DNA of 64,000 nt from Verrucolacustris abundans (GTDB lineage Bacteria > Verrucomicrobiota > Verrucomicrobiia > Methylacidiphilales > Verrucolacustridaceae): assembly GCA_965194535.1 (NCBI GenBank), contig OZ239145.1:1178001-1242000 (forward strand). The letters run 5' to 3'. Position 1 is the first letter of the stretch. Every line of letters starts with the position of its first letter. Shown one piece after another: positions 9,799-18,339 of this stretch. A program made the translations under genes and the position numbers. The notes under the pieces are model-generated. The model was given only the letters and a program-made list of their open reading frames with translations, ran no database searches and had not been told where the DNA came from.

Positions 9799-11016
9799 GT
9801 GGCGAAACTAACGGTTCAAAATCTCTCCCCCAAAGGGGAACAGGTTTTCGTGCGGGTCGATTTCAACGTCCCTTTCGAACCCTCCCCGGAAGGCCCCAAG
9901 GTCTCCGATGATACCCGCATTCAGGAAACGCTCCCGACTCTCAAACTTCTTCTCGAAAAGGGTGCCTCGCTTGTTCTTTGCAGTCACCTTGGCCGCCCAA
10001 AGGGACAACCCGTCGAAAAGTACTCGCTCCGTCCCGTAGCCGCACACCTCAGTAAACTTTTGGGTCGCCCCGTTCTTTTTGCCTCTGATTGCGTCGGGCC
10101 CATCGCCGATCAAGCCAGAGAAAAACTCAAGGCTGGTGAAATTCTACTTCTGGAAAACGTGCGCTTTCATGCCGAAGAAGAGAAAAACGATCCCGCTTTC
10201 GCAAAACAGCTTCTCGGCAAAGCCAAGTTTTATGTCAACGACGCCTTCGGCTCTGCCCACCGTGCTCACGCATCAACCGAAGGCTGCGCCCGCCTTGCCA
10301 CCCATGCCGCAGCTGGCCTTCTCATGGGAAAAGAGCTTCGGTACTTAGGTACGGAACTTTCCAATCCTAAGCACCCCTTTCTGGTCATTCTCGGCGGAGC
10401 CAAGGTGGGCGATAAAGTCGGTGTTCTCCGCGCCCTCCTCAAGAAGGCCAACACCATTCTCATTGGTGGGGGTATGAGCTACACCTTCCGCCTCGCCCAA
10501 GGTCGCAAAATAGGAAAATCCCTGTGCGAACCCGACAAGGTCGAACTGGCCAAATCGATTCTGTCCGAGGCGGAAAAACGAGGGGTGAAACTCCTTCTTC
10601 CCGAGGACACTTACATCGTGGAGAAGCTCGATTTTGCAGGTCGCCAAGTTTCTCCAGGAAAATTTACCAATCCAGGTGAGGATATTCCCGAGGGTTGGGA
10701 GGGTGTCGATATCGGCCCTCAGGCATCAAAAACCTACGCTCAGGAGATTGCCACGGCTTCGACCATTCTTTGGAACGGACCAATGGGTGTGTTTGAAATT
10801 CCAGCGTGTGCAAAGGGAACTTTCGCCATTGCACAGGCTGTCGCGAGCAACTCCAAGGCCGTCTCGATCATCGGAGGCGGTGACTCGGTCACTGCAATCA
10901 AACAGGCTGGAGTGGGTGACAAAGTTACCTTTATTTCCACAGGCGGAGGCGCCTCTCTAGAGTTTCTCGAAGGAAAAGTTCTGCCAGGCGTAGCGGCTCT
11001 TCAGGAGGCAAAATGA
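9799..11016 (+). CDS. pgk: phosphoglycerate kinase
   Basis: Phosphoglycerate kinase transfers phosphate from 1,3-bisphosphoglycerate to ADP. The substrate-binding start VFVRVDFNVPF, the motif LCSHLGRPKG, the central GGAKVGDKVGVL and the nucleotide-binding WNGPMGVFE and IGGGDSVTA are all present. It begins with GTG at 9799, six bases after the gap stop. Its stop overlaps the tpiA start as ATGA. At 405 residues it has the normal length for the family. Confidence 0.98.
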   Translation: MAKLTVQNLSPKGEQVFVRVDFNVPFEPSPEGPKVSDDTRIQETLPTLKLLLEKGASLVLCSHLGRPKGQPVEKYSLRPVAAHLSKLLGRPVLFASDCVGPIADQAREKLKAGEILLLENVRFHAEEEKNDPAFAKQLLGKAKFYVNDAFGSAHRAHASTEGCARLATHAAAGLLMGKELRYLGTELSNPKHPFLVILGGAKVGDKVGVLRALLKKANTILIGGGMSYTFRLAQGRKIGKSLCEPDKVELAKSILSEAEKRGVKLLLPEDTYIVEKLDFAGRQVSPGKFTNPGEDIPEGWEGVDIGPQASKTYAQEIATASTILWNGPMGVFEIPACAKGTFAIAQAVASNSKAVSIIGGGDSVTAIKQAGVGDKVTFISTGGGASLEFLEGKVLPGVAALQEAK

Positions 11017-11816
11017 CCCGTAAGACCAAATTAAATCCACGCCGCCCCTTGGTCGCGGGAAACTGGAAGATGCACCGAACCGCATCAGATACCCGGGTTC
11101 TCATCGAGGATATCGTGAAGAGAGTGGAACGAGTCGCCAATATTGACCTCGTCGTTTGTCCTCCCTTTACCTCCCTTGCTGCTGCCCACGAGACCCTTGG
11201 TCGCCACAGCATTCTCGCGTTGGGCGCACAAACCATGCATCAAGCAAAGGAAGGGGCTTTCACGGGCGAGATTTCGGGCCCCATGCTTCGCGAATTTGGC
11301 GTTCGATACGTCATTCTTGGCCACTCTGAACGGCGCCAATATGACAATGAGACAAACGAGAAAGTCGCCGCCAAAGCAATCGCCGCAGTCGGTTACCATC
11401 TTCGCCCGATTGTTTGTGTGGGAGAAACCCTTTCCCAACGGGAGTCCGGGGATACGGAAGCAGTGATCGATTCCCAAATCCACACGTCCTTAGCGGGCTT
11501 TCCTCCAGAACAGATCGAAGAACTCGTCATCGCATACGAACCCGTTTGGGCAATCGGAACGGGCAAAGTGGCTACCCCAAAACAAGCGAATGATGTTCAC
11601 CACCAGATACGCAAACTCCTGGTAAAACTATTTGGATCCAAGGGGGCTGACATCCGAATCCTTTATGGTGGAAGTGTAAAACCCGATAATGCTGTCGACC
11701 TAATGTCCCAGCCCGATATCGACGGCGCCCTGGTCGGCGGAGCAAGTCTCGACGCGCGGACCTTTTTCGATATTATTGAAGCTGCCCGCCCAAAACGGGC
11801 TACTGACCATGATTAA
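11013..11816 (+). CDS. tpiA: triosephosphate isomerase
   Basis: TpiA interconverts dihydroxyacetone phosphate and glyceraldehyde 3-phosphate. Catalytic residues are visible: Lys19 in AGNWKMHRT, His104 in ILGHSERR and Glu176 in IAYEPVWAIGTGK. The phosphate-binding loop ILYGGSVKPDN follows. About ten extra residues precede the usual start. It overlaps pgk by 4 bases and secG by 8 bases, so gap, pgk, tpiA and secG form one transcription unit. Confidence 0.98.
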   Translation: MTRKTKLNPRRPLVAGNWKMHRTASDTRVLIEDIVKRVERVANIDLVVCPPFTSLAAAHETLGRHSILALGAQTMHQAKEGAFTGEISGPMLREFGVRYVILGHSERRQYDNETNEKVAAKAIAAVGYHLRPIVCVGETLSQRESGDTEAVIDSQIHTSLAGFPPEQIEELVIAYEPVWAIGTGKVATPKQANDVHHQIRKLLVKLFGSKGADIRILYGGSVKPDNAVDLMSQPDIDGALVGGASLDARTFFDIIEAARPKRATDHD

Positions 11817-12231
11817 CATAGCCATTTACGTCCTCCTAGGAGTCAACCTGCTGGTTTGTATTCTCCTGACCCTCCTTGTCCTTATGCAAAAGCCCCGTTC
11901 CGAAGGTCTTGGCGCTGCCTTTGGAGGAAACTTTACCGACTCGATCTTTGGAGCCCAAACGTCCGATGTTCTGACAAAAGGAACGATCTGGTTGGGAGGC
12001 ATTTTCATGGCTCTGACCCTAATTCTCGGCCTTCTCTACAGTCATCGCCAAGCGGGCAACACAAAGCTTCAAGAAGAGCTGACAAAGCCCGTAGCCCCTC
12101 TTGCAGCACCCACCTCGAACACAATCACCAACACAGTCACTCTGACAAATGGTGCGATTACCCCAACTTCCTCCACCCCTCAGCCTGCTTCCAATAAAGC
12201 GGAACCCGCACCAGCGCCCGCCAAACCGTAA
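11809..12231 (+). CDS. secG: preprotein translocase subunit SecG
   Basis: SecG is the small non-essential subunit of the SecYEG channel. Two hydrophobic segments flank the conserved loop MQKPRSEGLGAAFGG. After the second segment the protein has an unusual Ala/Thr/Pro-rich tail of about 70 residues ending PAPAPAKP. The frame opens at 11776, but the ATG at 11809 (MINIAIYVLL) is the sensible start and overlaps the tpiA stop. SecG next to tpiA is a common bacterial arrangement. Confidence 0.95.
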   Translation: MINIAIYVLLGVNLLVCILLTLLVLMQKPRSEGLGAAFGGNFTDSIFGAQTSDVLTKGTIWLGGIFMALTLILGLLYSHRQAGNTKLQEELTKPVAPLAAPTSNTITNTVTLTNGAITPTSSTPQPASNKAEPAPAPAKP

Positions 12232-13817
12232 TGACGCTCCGCCGGGGAATACCCGGCCTGACTGGCCTTCTTCTCGCCTGCCTTTCCCTCTCCTCCTGCC
12301 AAACTCGCCCTCGCGCTGATCTAGTTCTTTGCAACGGTGCGGAACCGCAAACCCTCGATCCTGCTCTTGTTTCAGGTCAGCTCGAAGGCCGTCTCTGCAG
12401 TGCCCTGTACGAGGGCCTGACACGACGCGATTCTCGGGGCAAATCGATTCCCGCAGCAGCCCAGTCCTGGGATATCTCTCCAGATGGGAAAACATACACC
12501 TTCCATCTTCGCCCCGACCTCCGCTGGTCGAACGGGGATCGAGTCACCTCAAGCGATTATCGAGAAAGCTGGCTCCGGGCTCTTCACCCCAACACGGCCT
12601 CCCCTTATGCCGAAATCTTTTTTGGAATTTCCAATGCTCAGGAGTTCAATCAAGGCAAATCACCCGCAGAGTCAGTCGGTTTACAGACTCCCGATCCACT
12701 CACCCTTCGCGTCCAATTGACTCATCCCCTGCCCTACTTCCCATCCCTCACCTCTTTCACCACCTACCTGCCGGTTCACCAAGCCACCGTTACACAATAT
12801 GGTGACCGCTGGGCTCAACCCGGAACATGGGTGGGAAATGGCCCCTATCGCCTTCTCGATTGGAAAATCAACGACCGCGTGTCCCTAGAAAAGAATCCTC
12901 TCTACCATAGCCCTGAACGGATCCGACTTCAGCGGATCGATGCACTTGCCGTGACCCGAGCCAGCACTGCCTTCAATTTATTCTCCTCAGGCCAAGCCGA
13001 TCTGCTTCTCGATAAAGGTCTCATTCCATCCCTCATGCTGCCTCAGCTTCGAGGTCGGGCCGACTTTCACCCAGGCCCACTTTTTGCCACCTACTTCTAT
13101 CGCTTCAATGTTACACGCCCACCCTTTCAAGATGTTCGGGTTCGACGCGCATTCGCCCTTGCGATTGATAAAGAGACAATCGTGGAAAGAATCACCCGAG
13201 GAAACGAACCGATTGCCCAATCTTTAACTCCACGCGGAATCGCTGACTATGATCCACCCGAAGGCCTGCCTTCCGACCCCACCACGGCACAAGGCCTTCT
13301 AAAATTGGCGGGCTTTCCTGAAGGCCGCGGCTTCCCCCGTGTTTCCCTCCTTTATAACAAGTCTGAGTTGAACGAACAAATTGCTGTCGAAATACAGGCT
13401 CAATGGAAGCGGGTGCTTGGCGTGGAGGTTGAACTTCGAAATCAGGAGTGGGCCACCTACTTGCGCTCCTTGGATGAACTGGACTTCGATATCGCCCGCT
13501 CAAGTTGGGTTGGGGATTACGACGACCCAAACACTTTTCTGGACTGTTTTGTAACAGGTCGCGGGAATAATCGGACAGGCTGGTCCGACCCCACCTACGA
13601 CTCTCTTCTGAATCGTGCCTTGGCCGAACCCAACCCCACCAAACGCCTTCAACTTCTAGCCAGTGCCGAAACGATTCTTGTGTCTCAGGCCCTTCCGATC
13701 ATCCCTCTTTACCATTTCGTCGGCTGCTTAATGTTTGATCCCAATCGATGGGAAGGCCTTTACCCAAATCTCCTCGATGAACACCCTTTCTCAGAAATCG
13801 GCCCGAAAGGAAAATAG
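12231..13817 (+). CDS. oligopeptide ABC transporter substrate-binding lipoprotein (OppA-like)
   Basis: This is a family-5 extracellular solute-binding protein that captures peptides for import. The signal peptide ends in the lipobox LSSC with the acylated cysteine at residue 23, so it is membrane-anchored. Family motifs include AEPQTLDPALVSGQLE, the YEGL motif and VRRAFALAIDKETIVERI near residue 303. At 528 residues it is of normal length. Its ATG overlaps the secG stop (TAATGA). Two permease genes follow; no ATP-binding subunit is encoded in the window. Confidence 0.93.
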   Translation: MTLRRGIPGLTGLLLACLSLSSCQTRPRADLVLCNGAEPQTLDPALVSGQLEGRLCSALYEGLTRRDSRGKSIPAAAQSWDISPDGKTYTFHLRPDLRWSNGDRVTSSDYRESWLRALHPNTASPYAEIFFGISNAQEFNQGKSPAESVGLQTPDPLTLRVQLTHPLPYFPSLTSFTTYLPVHQATVTQYGDRWAQPGTWVGNGPYRLLDWKINDRVSLEKNPLYHSPERIRLQRIDALAVTRASTAFNLFSSGQADLLLDKGLIPSLMLPQLRGRADFHPGPLFATYFYRFNVTRPPFQDVRVRRAFALAIDKETIVERITRGNEPIAQSLTPRGIADYDPPEGLPSDPTTAQGLLKLAGFPEGRGFPRVSLLYNKSELNEQIAVEIQAQWKRVLGVEVELRNQEWATYLRSLDELDFDIARSSWVGDYDDPNTFLDCFVTGRGNNRTGWSDPTYDSLLNRALAEPNPTKRLQLLASAETILVSQALPIIPLYHFVGCLMFDPNRWEGLYPNLLDEHPFSEIGPKGK

Positions 13818-13880
13818 ACCATGCCTAGCGTTTCCCGCCATTATCCTTCCTCCACCTTTCACCCCCCCCTTTCCAAAATC

Positions 13881-13904
13881 CAAAATCTCCCGCACATGCG
13901 GGGC
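13881..13904 (+). repeat. truncated copy of a GC-rich intergenic palindrome
   Basis: The sequence CAAAATCTCCCG-CACATGCGGGGC matches the left part of fuller copies at 53008-53047 and 58684-58724. It lies in the 124-base gap between the binding-protein and permease genes. The self-complementary core CCCGCAC/ATGCGGG can form a small hairpin. It may separate expression of the two parts of the operon, but no strong U-tract is seen. Confidence 0.5.
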
Positions 13905-13941
13905 AAAATCCGCAATCCGAAATCAGCACTAGATTAATCTG

Positions 13942-14862
13942 ATGCTCACCTTCCTCACCCGCCGCCTGATTTCGTCGATCCCCGTCGTCCTGACTGTTTT
14001 AGCTCTCTGCTTTCTTCTGGTTAGGATTGCACCTGGATCTCCTTTCGCAACGGAACGAGCGCTAGATCCCAAAACCAAAGCGTACCTCGAGGAAAAGTAC
14101 GGCCTATCAGGATCCTTGCCCAAACAGATCATTCGATATGGGAGTAACGTGCTTCATGCTGATCTAGGCGACTCTCTCAAGTTTCGGGGTCGCACAGTCG
14201 TAGAAATTATCGCCCAATCCTTACCCCGCTCCCTTCTTCTTGGATCGATCGCTTTTACTTTAGCCCTCGGGCTGGGTATCCCGATGGGCGCTTGGGCCGC
14301 TGCTCGTCACAACAAAGCCCCCGATCACTGGCTAAACAGTATCGCCCTTCTCACCCTTTCCATTCCAACCTTTGTACTGGCACCTGTTGCTGTTCTTTTT
14401 TTCTCCTTTGGAATTCCACTTTTTCCACCCGCGGGATGGGGCACCCTACCCCAACTTGTTCTTCCGTCCCTCTGCCTAGCTCTCCCCTTTGTGGGCGTTT
14501 GTGCCCGGCTTACGCGATCAGGATTAATTGAAACCACAGGAGCCGACTTCATTCGAACAGCCCGGGCCAAAGGGGTTACTGAAAAGACTCTTATCCTAAT
14601 TCACGCACTCCGCCCTGCGGTGCTCCCACTCGTGGCATATGCAGGTCCCTTGGCCGCGAGTATTTTGACTGGAAGCCTGGTCATTGAGGAGATTTTTGCC
14701 ATCCCAGGGATTGGACAGTTCTTTGTCAGTGGAGTTATGAATCGCGACGTTTTTCTGGTTTCTGGAGTTGTCCTCATCTACTGCGTCCTCCTTCTCTTCT
14801 TCAACCTGGTGACCGATTGGCTCACGGCGATCTTGGATCCCAGAATCCGCGTCCAATCATGA
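13942..14862 (+). CDS. oligopeptide ABC transporter permease (OppB-like)
   Basis: This is an inner-membrane permease of the DppB/OppB type with about six membrane helices. The N-terminus MLTFLTRRLISSIPVVLTV and the motif LRIAPGSPFA (here LVRIAPGSPFA) are typical. The EAA loop that contacts the ATPase is near residues 196-215 (GADFIRTARAKGVTEK). Its stop overlaps the start of the second permease as ATGA. At 306 residues it is full length. Confidence 0.95.
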   Translation: MLTFLTRRLISSIPVVLTVLALCFLLVRIAPGSPFATERALDPKTKAYLEEKYGLSGSLPKQIIRYGSNVLHADLGDSLKFRGRTVVEIIAQSLPRSLLLGSIAFTLALGLGIPMGAWAAARHNKAPDHWLNSIALLTLSIPTFVLAPVAVLFFSFGIPLFPPAGWGTLPQLVLPSLCLALPFVGVCARLTRSGLIETTGADFIRTARAKGVTEKTLILIHALRPAVLPLVAYAGPLAASILTGSLVIEEIFAIPGIGQFFVSGVMNRDVFLVSGVVLIYCVLLLFFNLVTDWLTAILDPRIRVQS

Positions 14863-15701
14863 AAACTCGGCTCATTCTTTTTTTCCTCCTCACCATTTTG
14901 GTCGCATCGATCGTGGGACCTTGGCTGAGTCCGTATGATCTGTCCGATGTTTCCAACCTTCGACTCGATTCCCCAAGCAAGACCCACTGGTTCGGCACCG
15001 ATCTGCACGGACGCGACCTCCTCACTCGACTGCTTTATGGGGGCAGAATATCTCTTCTCGTGGGTTTTGTGGGAGCCACGGTCTCCCTTTTTCTTGGAGT
15101 AACCTATGGCCTCGTCGCTGGCTATTTGGGGGGACGAGTCGACAACGCTATGATGCGACTTGTAGATATCCTCTACGCCCTGCCTCGGATCGTCCTCGTG
15201 ATCGTGCTGATCAGTCTTTTTGATCTTAAATTAAAAGTTCTTCTCGATCACACATGGTTTGCCTCACTTGCTCCCCATGCTCGCCTACTACTTCTTTTTA
15301 TGGGATTGGGACTGGTCGAATGGCTCACGCTTGCTCGAATTGTCCGAGCCCAGGTTCTCTCAATCAAAGAGAGACCATTCGTTCTTTCAGCAAGATTGAT
15401 TGGGCAAACGACACCGACCATCCTCTTTCGCCAAATCCTACCCCAAGTCCTTCCCACCGTTTTGACCTACCTTACCCTGGCACTTCCGGCAGTGATTCTT
15501 GAAGAATCATTTCTGAGCTTCCTCGGACTAGGGGTGCAGGCTCCATTAGCCAGTTGGGGAACCTTGCTTGCAGATGGAACAGCGCTCCTCAATCCCATCC
15601 AGTCCCCATGGTGGTGCGTGCTTTTTCCAGCCCTCGTTCTTGCTACTACGCTTCTCCTTCTCAATTTTCTTGGAGACCAACTCCGCCAATCGCAAAAATA
15701 G
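14859..15701 (+). CDS. oligopeptide ABC transporter permease (OppC-like)
   Basis: This is the second inner-membrane permease of the peptide transporter. The motif HWFGTDLHGRDLLTRLLYGGR near residues 44-64 is diagnostic of OppC/DppC. The EAA loop lies in the region RPFVLSARLIGQTTP. The frame opens earlier, but the ATG at 14859 overlaps the OppB stop and begins a normal membrane-targeting N-terminus. The operon appears to end here; the ATPase subunits must be encoded elsewhere if the transporter works. Confidence 0.94.
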   Translation: MKTRLILFFLLTILVASIVGPWLSPYDLSDVSNLRLDSPSKTHWFGTDLHGRDLLTRLLYGGRISLLVGFVGATVSLFLGVTYGLVAGYLGGRVDNAMMRLVDILYALPRIVLVIVLISLFDLKLKVLLDHTWFASLAPHARLLLLFMGLGLVEWLTLARIVRAQVLSIKERPFVLSARLIGQTTPTILFRQILPQVLPTVLTYLTLALPAVILEESFLSFLGLGVQAPLASWGTLLADGTALLNPIQSPWWCVLFPALVLATTLLLLNFLGDQLRQSQK

Positions 15702-15730
15702 CCCTCTAACTCCCTTATTTACAATATCTT

Positions 15731-15808
15731 ATATGGGGTCAGAGGTATTGTAAGATGCTTATAATCAATGCCTTGGATGGCGCTTTTTCAAATATGGGGT
15801 CAGAGGTA
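15731..15808 (+). repeat. direct repeat pair ATATGGGGTCAGAGGTA
   Basis: The 17-base string occurs at 15731-15747 and again at 15792-15808, 44 bases apart. A very similar GGGGTCAGAG core is known at the ends of REP-associated tyrosine transposase elements in many bacteria. No transposase lies between the copies, so this may be a solo non-autonomous remnant. The link to that transposon group is recalled from experience, not tested. Confidence 0.5.
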
Positions 15809-15844
15809 GTTGACTCTTAAGAACCAGCAAGTAGGGATAACGAT

Positions 15845-16033
15845 ATGAAATACATCCTACTAACCCTAACCCTCCTCAGCCTTAGCCTCTCACCTACCTT
15901 TGCCCACTGCGGCAGCTGCGGAAGCGGTGACTCGAGCCACGACTCCAAAAAGACCTGCTCAAAGTGCGGAAAACCCGAAGGTTCCGACGCTTGCAAAAAA
16001 GCCTGTGCAAAGCAGCCAGCCCCCGCAAGCTAA
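15845..16033 (+). CDS. small secreted Cys/Lys-rich protein
   Basis: The 62-residue protein starts with a clear signal peptide (MKYILLTLTLLSLSLSPTFA) ending in a plausible AFA-type cleavage site. The mature part is short and has seven cysteines, in HCGSCGSG, TCSKCGK and DACKKACAK. Such spacing could hold a metal or form disulfides. A strong hairpin terminator follows 28 bases after the stop, so it is probably a single-gene unit. I do not recognise the family. Confidence 0.7.
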   Translation: MKYILLTLTLLSLSLSPTFAHCGSCGSGDSSHDSKKTCSKCGKPEGSDACKKACAKQPAPAS

Positions 16034-16060
16034 CGAAACAATCAGCTGTTGCTGACCATG

Positions 16061-16102
16061 AGCCGGTGCTGACCTTTATAGTCAGCACCGGCTTTTTGTT
16101 TT
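16061..16102 (+). terminator. intrinsic terminator
   Basis: A perfect 13-base stem (AGCCGGTGCTGAC, loop of 7, GTCAGCACCGGCT) is followed by TTTTGTTTT. It ends transcription of the small Cys-rich gene. Confidence 0.92.
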
Positions 16103-16110
16103 AACTTTTT

Positions 16111-16626
16111 TTGGTGAACTCTGTTTATCCTCAAGTTACGCAATCCCTGTGCGCAGATTGCGGGATGTGCTGCGATGGCACTCTCTTTCATTCTGTTGTC
16201 CTCCAACCCTCAGACTCACCTCGCACTCTCTCTTCTTTAGGGCTTACGCTAAAACGAAAACCAGGGCTTACCACTTTTCGCCAACCCTGCTCAGCACACC
16301 AAAACAATCAGTGCACCATTTATGAAAACCGCCCCCAGCGGTGTCGGCTTTTTAATTGTCAGCAGCTGCTCCGCGTCGCCTCAGGAGAAATCACCCAATC
16401 CGCAGCAAGAGAAACGATTGCTTCCACTCGGGAAAAAATAAACCAAGTCGTTGAGAAGATTGAGCGTTTGACCGAAACAAACCCAAACCAAGGTCTTACC
16501 CAACGCTTCTCAGTTGCCCTCACCAATACAGCTCCGTCCCCCGAACGTACGGAACTAGAAGTCGCAATGACCGAACTTCAGGCGATTCTAGAAAAAGAGT
16601 TTCGCGTCAGAGAAGAAGACAACTAG
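16111..16626 (+). CDS. YkgJ-family cysteine cluster protein
   Basis: The protein has the Fe/Zn-binding cysteine cluster of the YkgJ/UPF0153 family: CADCGMCC near residue 14, then CSAHQNNQCTIYENRPQRC near residues 61-79 and a further Cys in FNC. The C-terminal half looks helical with no further motif. It begins TTG GTG at 16111, and either codon could start translation. The stop overlaps the convergent Gly-rich gene. Function in this family is unknown; metal binding is likely. Confidence 0.8.
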   Translation: MVNSVYPQVTQSLCADCGMCCDGTLFHSVVLQPSDSPRTLSSLGLTLKRKPGLTTFRQPCSAHQNNQCTIYENRPQRCRLFNCQQLLRVASGEITQSAARETIASTREKINQVVEKIERLTETNPNQGLTQRFSVALTNTAPSPERTELEVAMTELQAILEKEFRVREEDN

Positions 16627-16937
16627 CGACGCCCGCCCCCACGACCCCCACCTCCCCGAGCGCGATCCGCGCCGCGATGATTCCCACGATCCTCATAACG
16701 ACCATCTGAATAGTTGTTCCAATCCCTCCCCCTTCCCCCATAACCGCCACCATAACCATAATACCCGCCTCCATAGTAGTAACCGTTGTATCCGTAATAA
16801 TCCTGATCATTTGCATCCTCCCAAGTGATGATCGGTCCTTGCCGAGGAGCGGGAGCCTGTTCAGGTGCTGGTGCGGGGGCTTGTGTCTGCGCAAAAGCCG
16901 AACCAGCCAATCCCAAAAGCACAAAAAAGAATCTCAT
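16623..16937 (-). CDS. secreted Tyr/Gly/Arg-rich protein
   Basis: From the ATG at 16937 the protein starts with a signal peptide (MRFFFVLLGLAGSAFA) and continues with an Ala-Pro-Gln-rich stretch. It then has a Tyr-Gly repeat region (GYYYGGGYYGYGGGYGG) and a basic RG-rich tail. The frame opens 11 codons earlier. Such low-complexity proteins are often surface or envelope associated. Biased composition rules out any family assignment by eye. It converges on the YkgJ gene with a 4-base overlap. Confidence 0.6.
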   Translation of the reverse strand: MRFFFVLLGLAGSAFAQTQAPAPAPEQAPAPRQGPIITWEDANDQDYYGYNGYYYGGGYYGYGGGYGGRGRDWNNYSDGRYEDRGNHRGADRARGGGGRGGGRR

Positions 16938-16982
16938 AAACTTACCCTGCTCGATGTCCGTCCTACTCACAAGGGTATATTT

Positions 16983-17534
16983 TTATCTCCCAATATCCGC
17001 GTCCACCTCACTCCAGCTTATTGGGTGTTGATCCAGTTCCACGCCCATGGTTTTTAGAAAGCAGGCCAACATTCCGTAAACCCCCGCAAGAAGCGTTGCC
17101 TCCGCAATCTGTGCTACTGAAAACAACTTTGCCGCCTTCTCAAAGGTGGGGTCAGACACCTTCCCTAGTTGAGAACAATCATCTACCAGCTGAATCATGA
17201 TGGAGTGTTTCTGATCAAGACCGGAGGGTTGAGCCGAGGTGATGGCGGATATTTCCATCTCGCTCAAACCGGCTGTCTTAGCAGCCGGTAGATGATGCAT
17301 AAGCTCATAAGAACTAGCACGCAAGGTGGCCATCCTCACAATCACCAGCTCCCTGAGTTTTGGCTCAAGACTTCCCGTTCGGAACGACAAGCCGAAATCC
17401 AGGAAGGACTTAACCATCGGGACCGGACAGTACAGAAGCATCCGCGTGAGATTGATCGGCAAGCGGTCGAACTGCTCTCTCTGCTCCTTTGTAAACTTCG
17501 ACTCATCAGGACACTCGACTCTTTCCATTTCCAC
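16983..17534 (-). CDS. carboxymuconolactone decarboxylase/AhpD-like protein
   Basis: The central region LRELVIVRMATLRASSYELMHHLPAAKTAG matches the CMD/AhpD fold, where the helix carries either a redox CxxC or an E-x2-H site. Here the cysteines are absent and the Tyr-Glu-Leu-Met-His pattern is present, as in the decarboxylase-like members rather than in peroxidase-reducing AhpD. It has 183 residues and no signal peptide. It is a single gene; substrate unknown. Confidence 0.75.
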   Translation of the reverse strand: MEMERVECPDESKFTKEQREQFDRLPINLTRMLLYCPVPMVKSFLDFGLSFRTGSLEPKLRELVIVRMATLRASSYELMHHLPAAKTAGLSEMEISAITSAQPSGLDQKHSIMIQLVDDCSQLGKVSDPTFEKAAKLFSVAQIAEATLLAGVYGMLACFLKTMGVELDQHPISWSEVDADIGR

Positions 17535-17662
17535 ATCCTGATAGGTTTCAGGTTCTACACAAGATCTGTGAGCTCAATTACGCATCCCGAACCCTGAATG
17601 CAAATCGATGGCGCCTTCATGCGCGATTCGACGAAGTGGACAGAACGGAATATAAAAGAGTG

Positions 17663-18202
17663 ATGAAGAGAGGCTTGTTACTTGCAGGCATTTGCGTCCT
17701 AGGGACTGGGTTAGCCTTGGCCGAATTGGGTAAGTCACTTACGGATCTTAAGATTTTAAAGAACCTCGCGGTTGTGCGGGAAACCCTTCTGTACAATCGA
17801 ACCTTTGTTTTGGCCGTGGCAGAGGACAAAACTACGTCCGGAAGACAGGCGCAGTACCTATTTCTGTTAGGAGAGTGCGTACAGATTCGCTATTTCAGCG
17901 GAAAGAGCCCTTGGACCGAGGCCAGGGCCCAAGATGTCTGGCGGGAACAGTTCGGAGATCTATCCAACAAAAAAACGGAAGAGGACAATCTGGTGATCTT
18001 TCTTGGAGCCAACGGCGAGGAGATGTTGATGGGTAAGGGCAAGTACGCCCCGGCCCTCCTCATTCAGTCTCCTCGAATGACCAAAATCCGAAATCTTTGG
18101 ATGGAAGGCCAGCCAGCTGATTTTCAGACGCGCAGAGAGAACGATTTGGATTTTTCACTTTGGGGATTTGGACCCTCTCCCTCAGACGATGATGGCAAAT
18201 GA
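17663..18202 (+). CDS. secreted protein of unknown function
   Basis: From the ATG at 17663 the protein begins MKRGLLLAGICVLGTGLALA, a good signal peptide with an ALA cleavage site; the frame opens nine codons earlier. The mature part of about 160 residues is mixed and charged with no family I recognise. It ends in an acidic tail (SDDDGK). A palindrome (GTCGGGTT-AGC-AACCCGAC) follows immediately and may end transcription. Confidence 0.65.
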   Translation: MKRGLLLAGICVLGTGLALAELGKSLTDLKILKNLAVVRETLLYNRTFVLAVAEDKTTSGRQAQYLFLLGECVQIRYFSGKSPWTEARAQDVWREQFGDLSNKKTEEDNLVIFLGANGEEMLMGKGKYAPALLIQSPRMTKIRNLWMEGQPADFQTRRENDLDFSLWGFGPSPSDDDGK

Positions 18203-18229
18203 GTCGGGTTAGCAACCCGACGCCTTTAG
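18203..18229 (+). terminator. possible terminator hairpin
   Basis: An 8-base perfect stem GTCGGGTT/AACCCGAC with a 3-base loop begins two bases after the stop codon of the secreted protein. The following GCCTTTAG is only weakly T-rich, so termination is uncertain. Confidence 0.45.
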
Positions 18230-18339
18230 AGCCCAATCCCTCTCACGAACTGTCACGAGATTAACTCCGCTCATTCGAATCCACTCTCTCGTAACGACGA
18301 ATTGCGCCCTTCCCCCGTTCGGACTTAATATCGTTAATC

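Noticed and set aside
17147..17160. GTGGGGTCAGACACC as a third copy of the repeat at 15731
   Set aside because: Only the GGGGTCAGA core matches and it lies inside the coding region of the AhpD-like protein.
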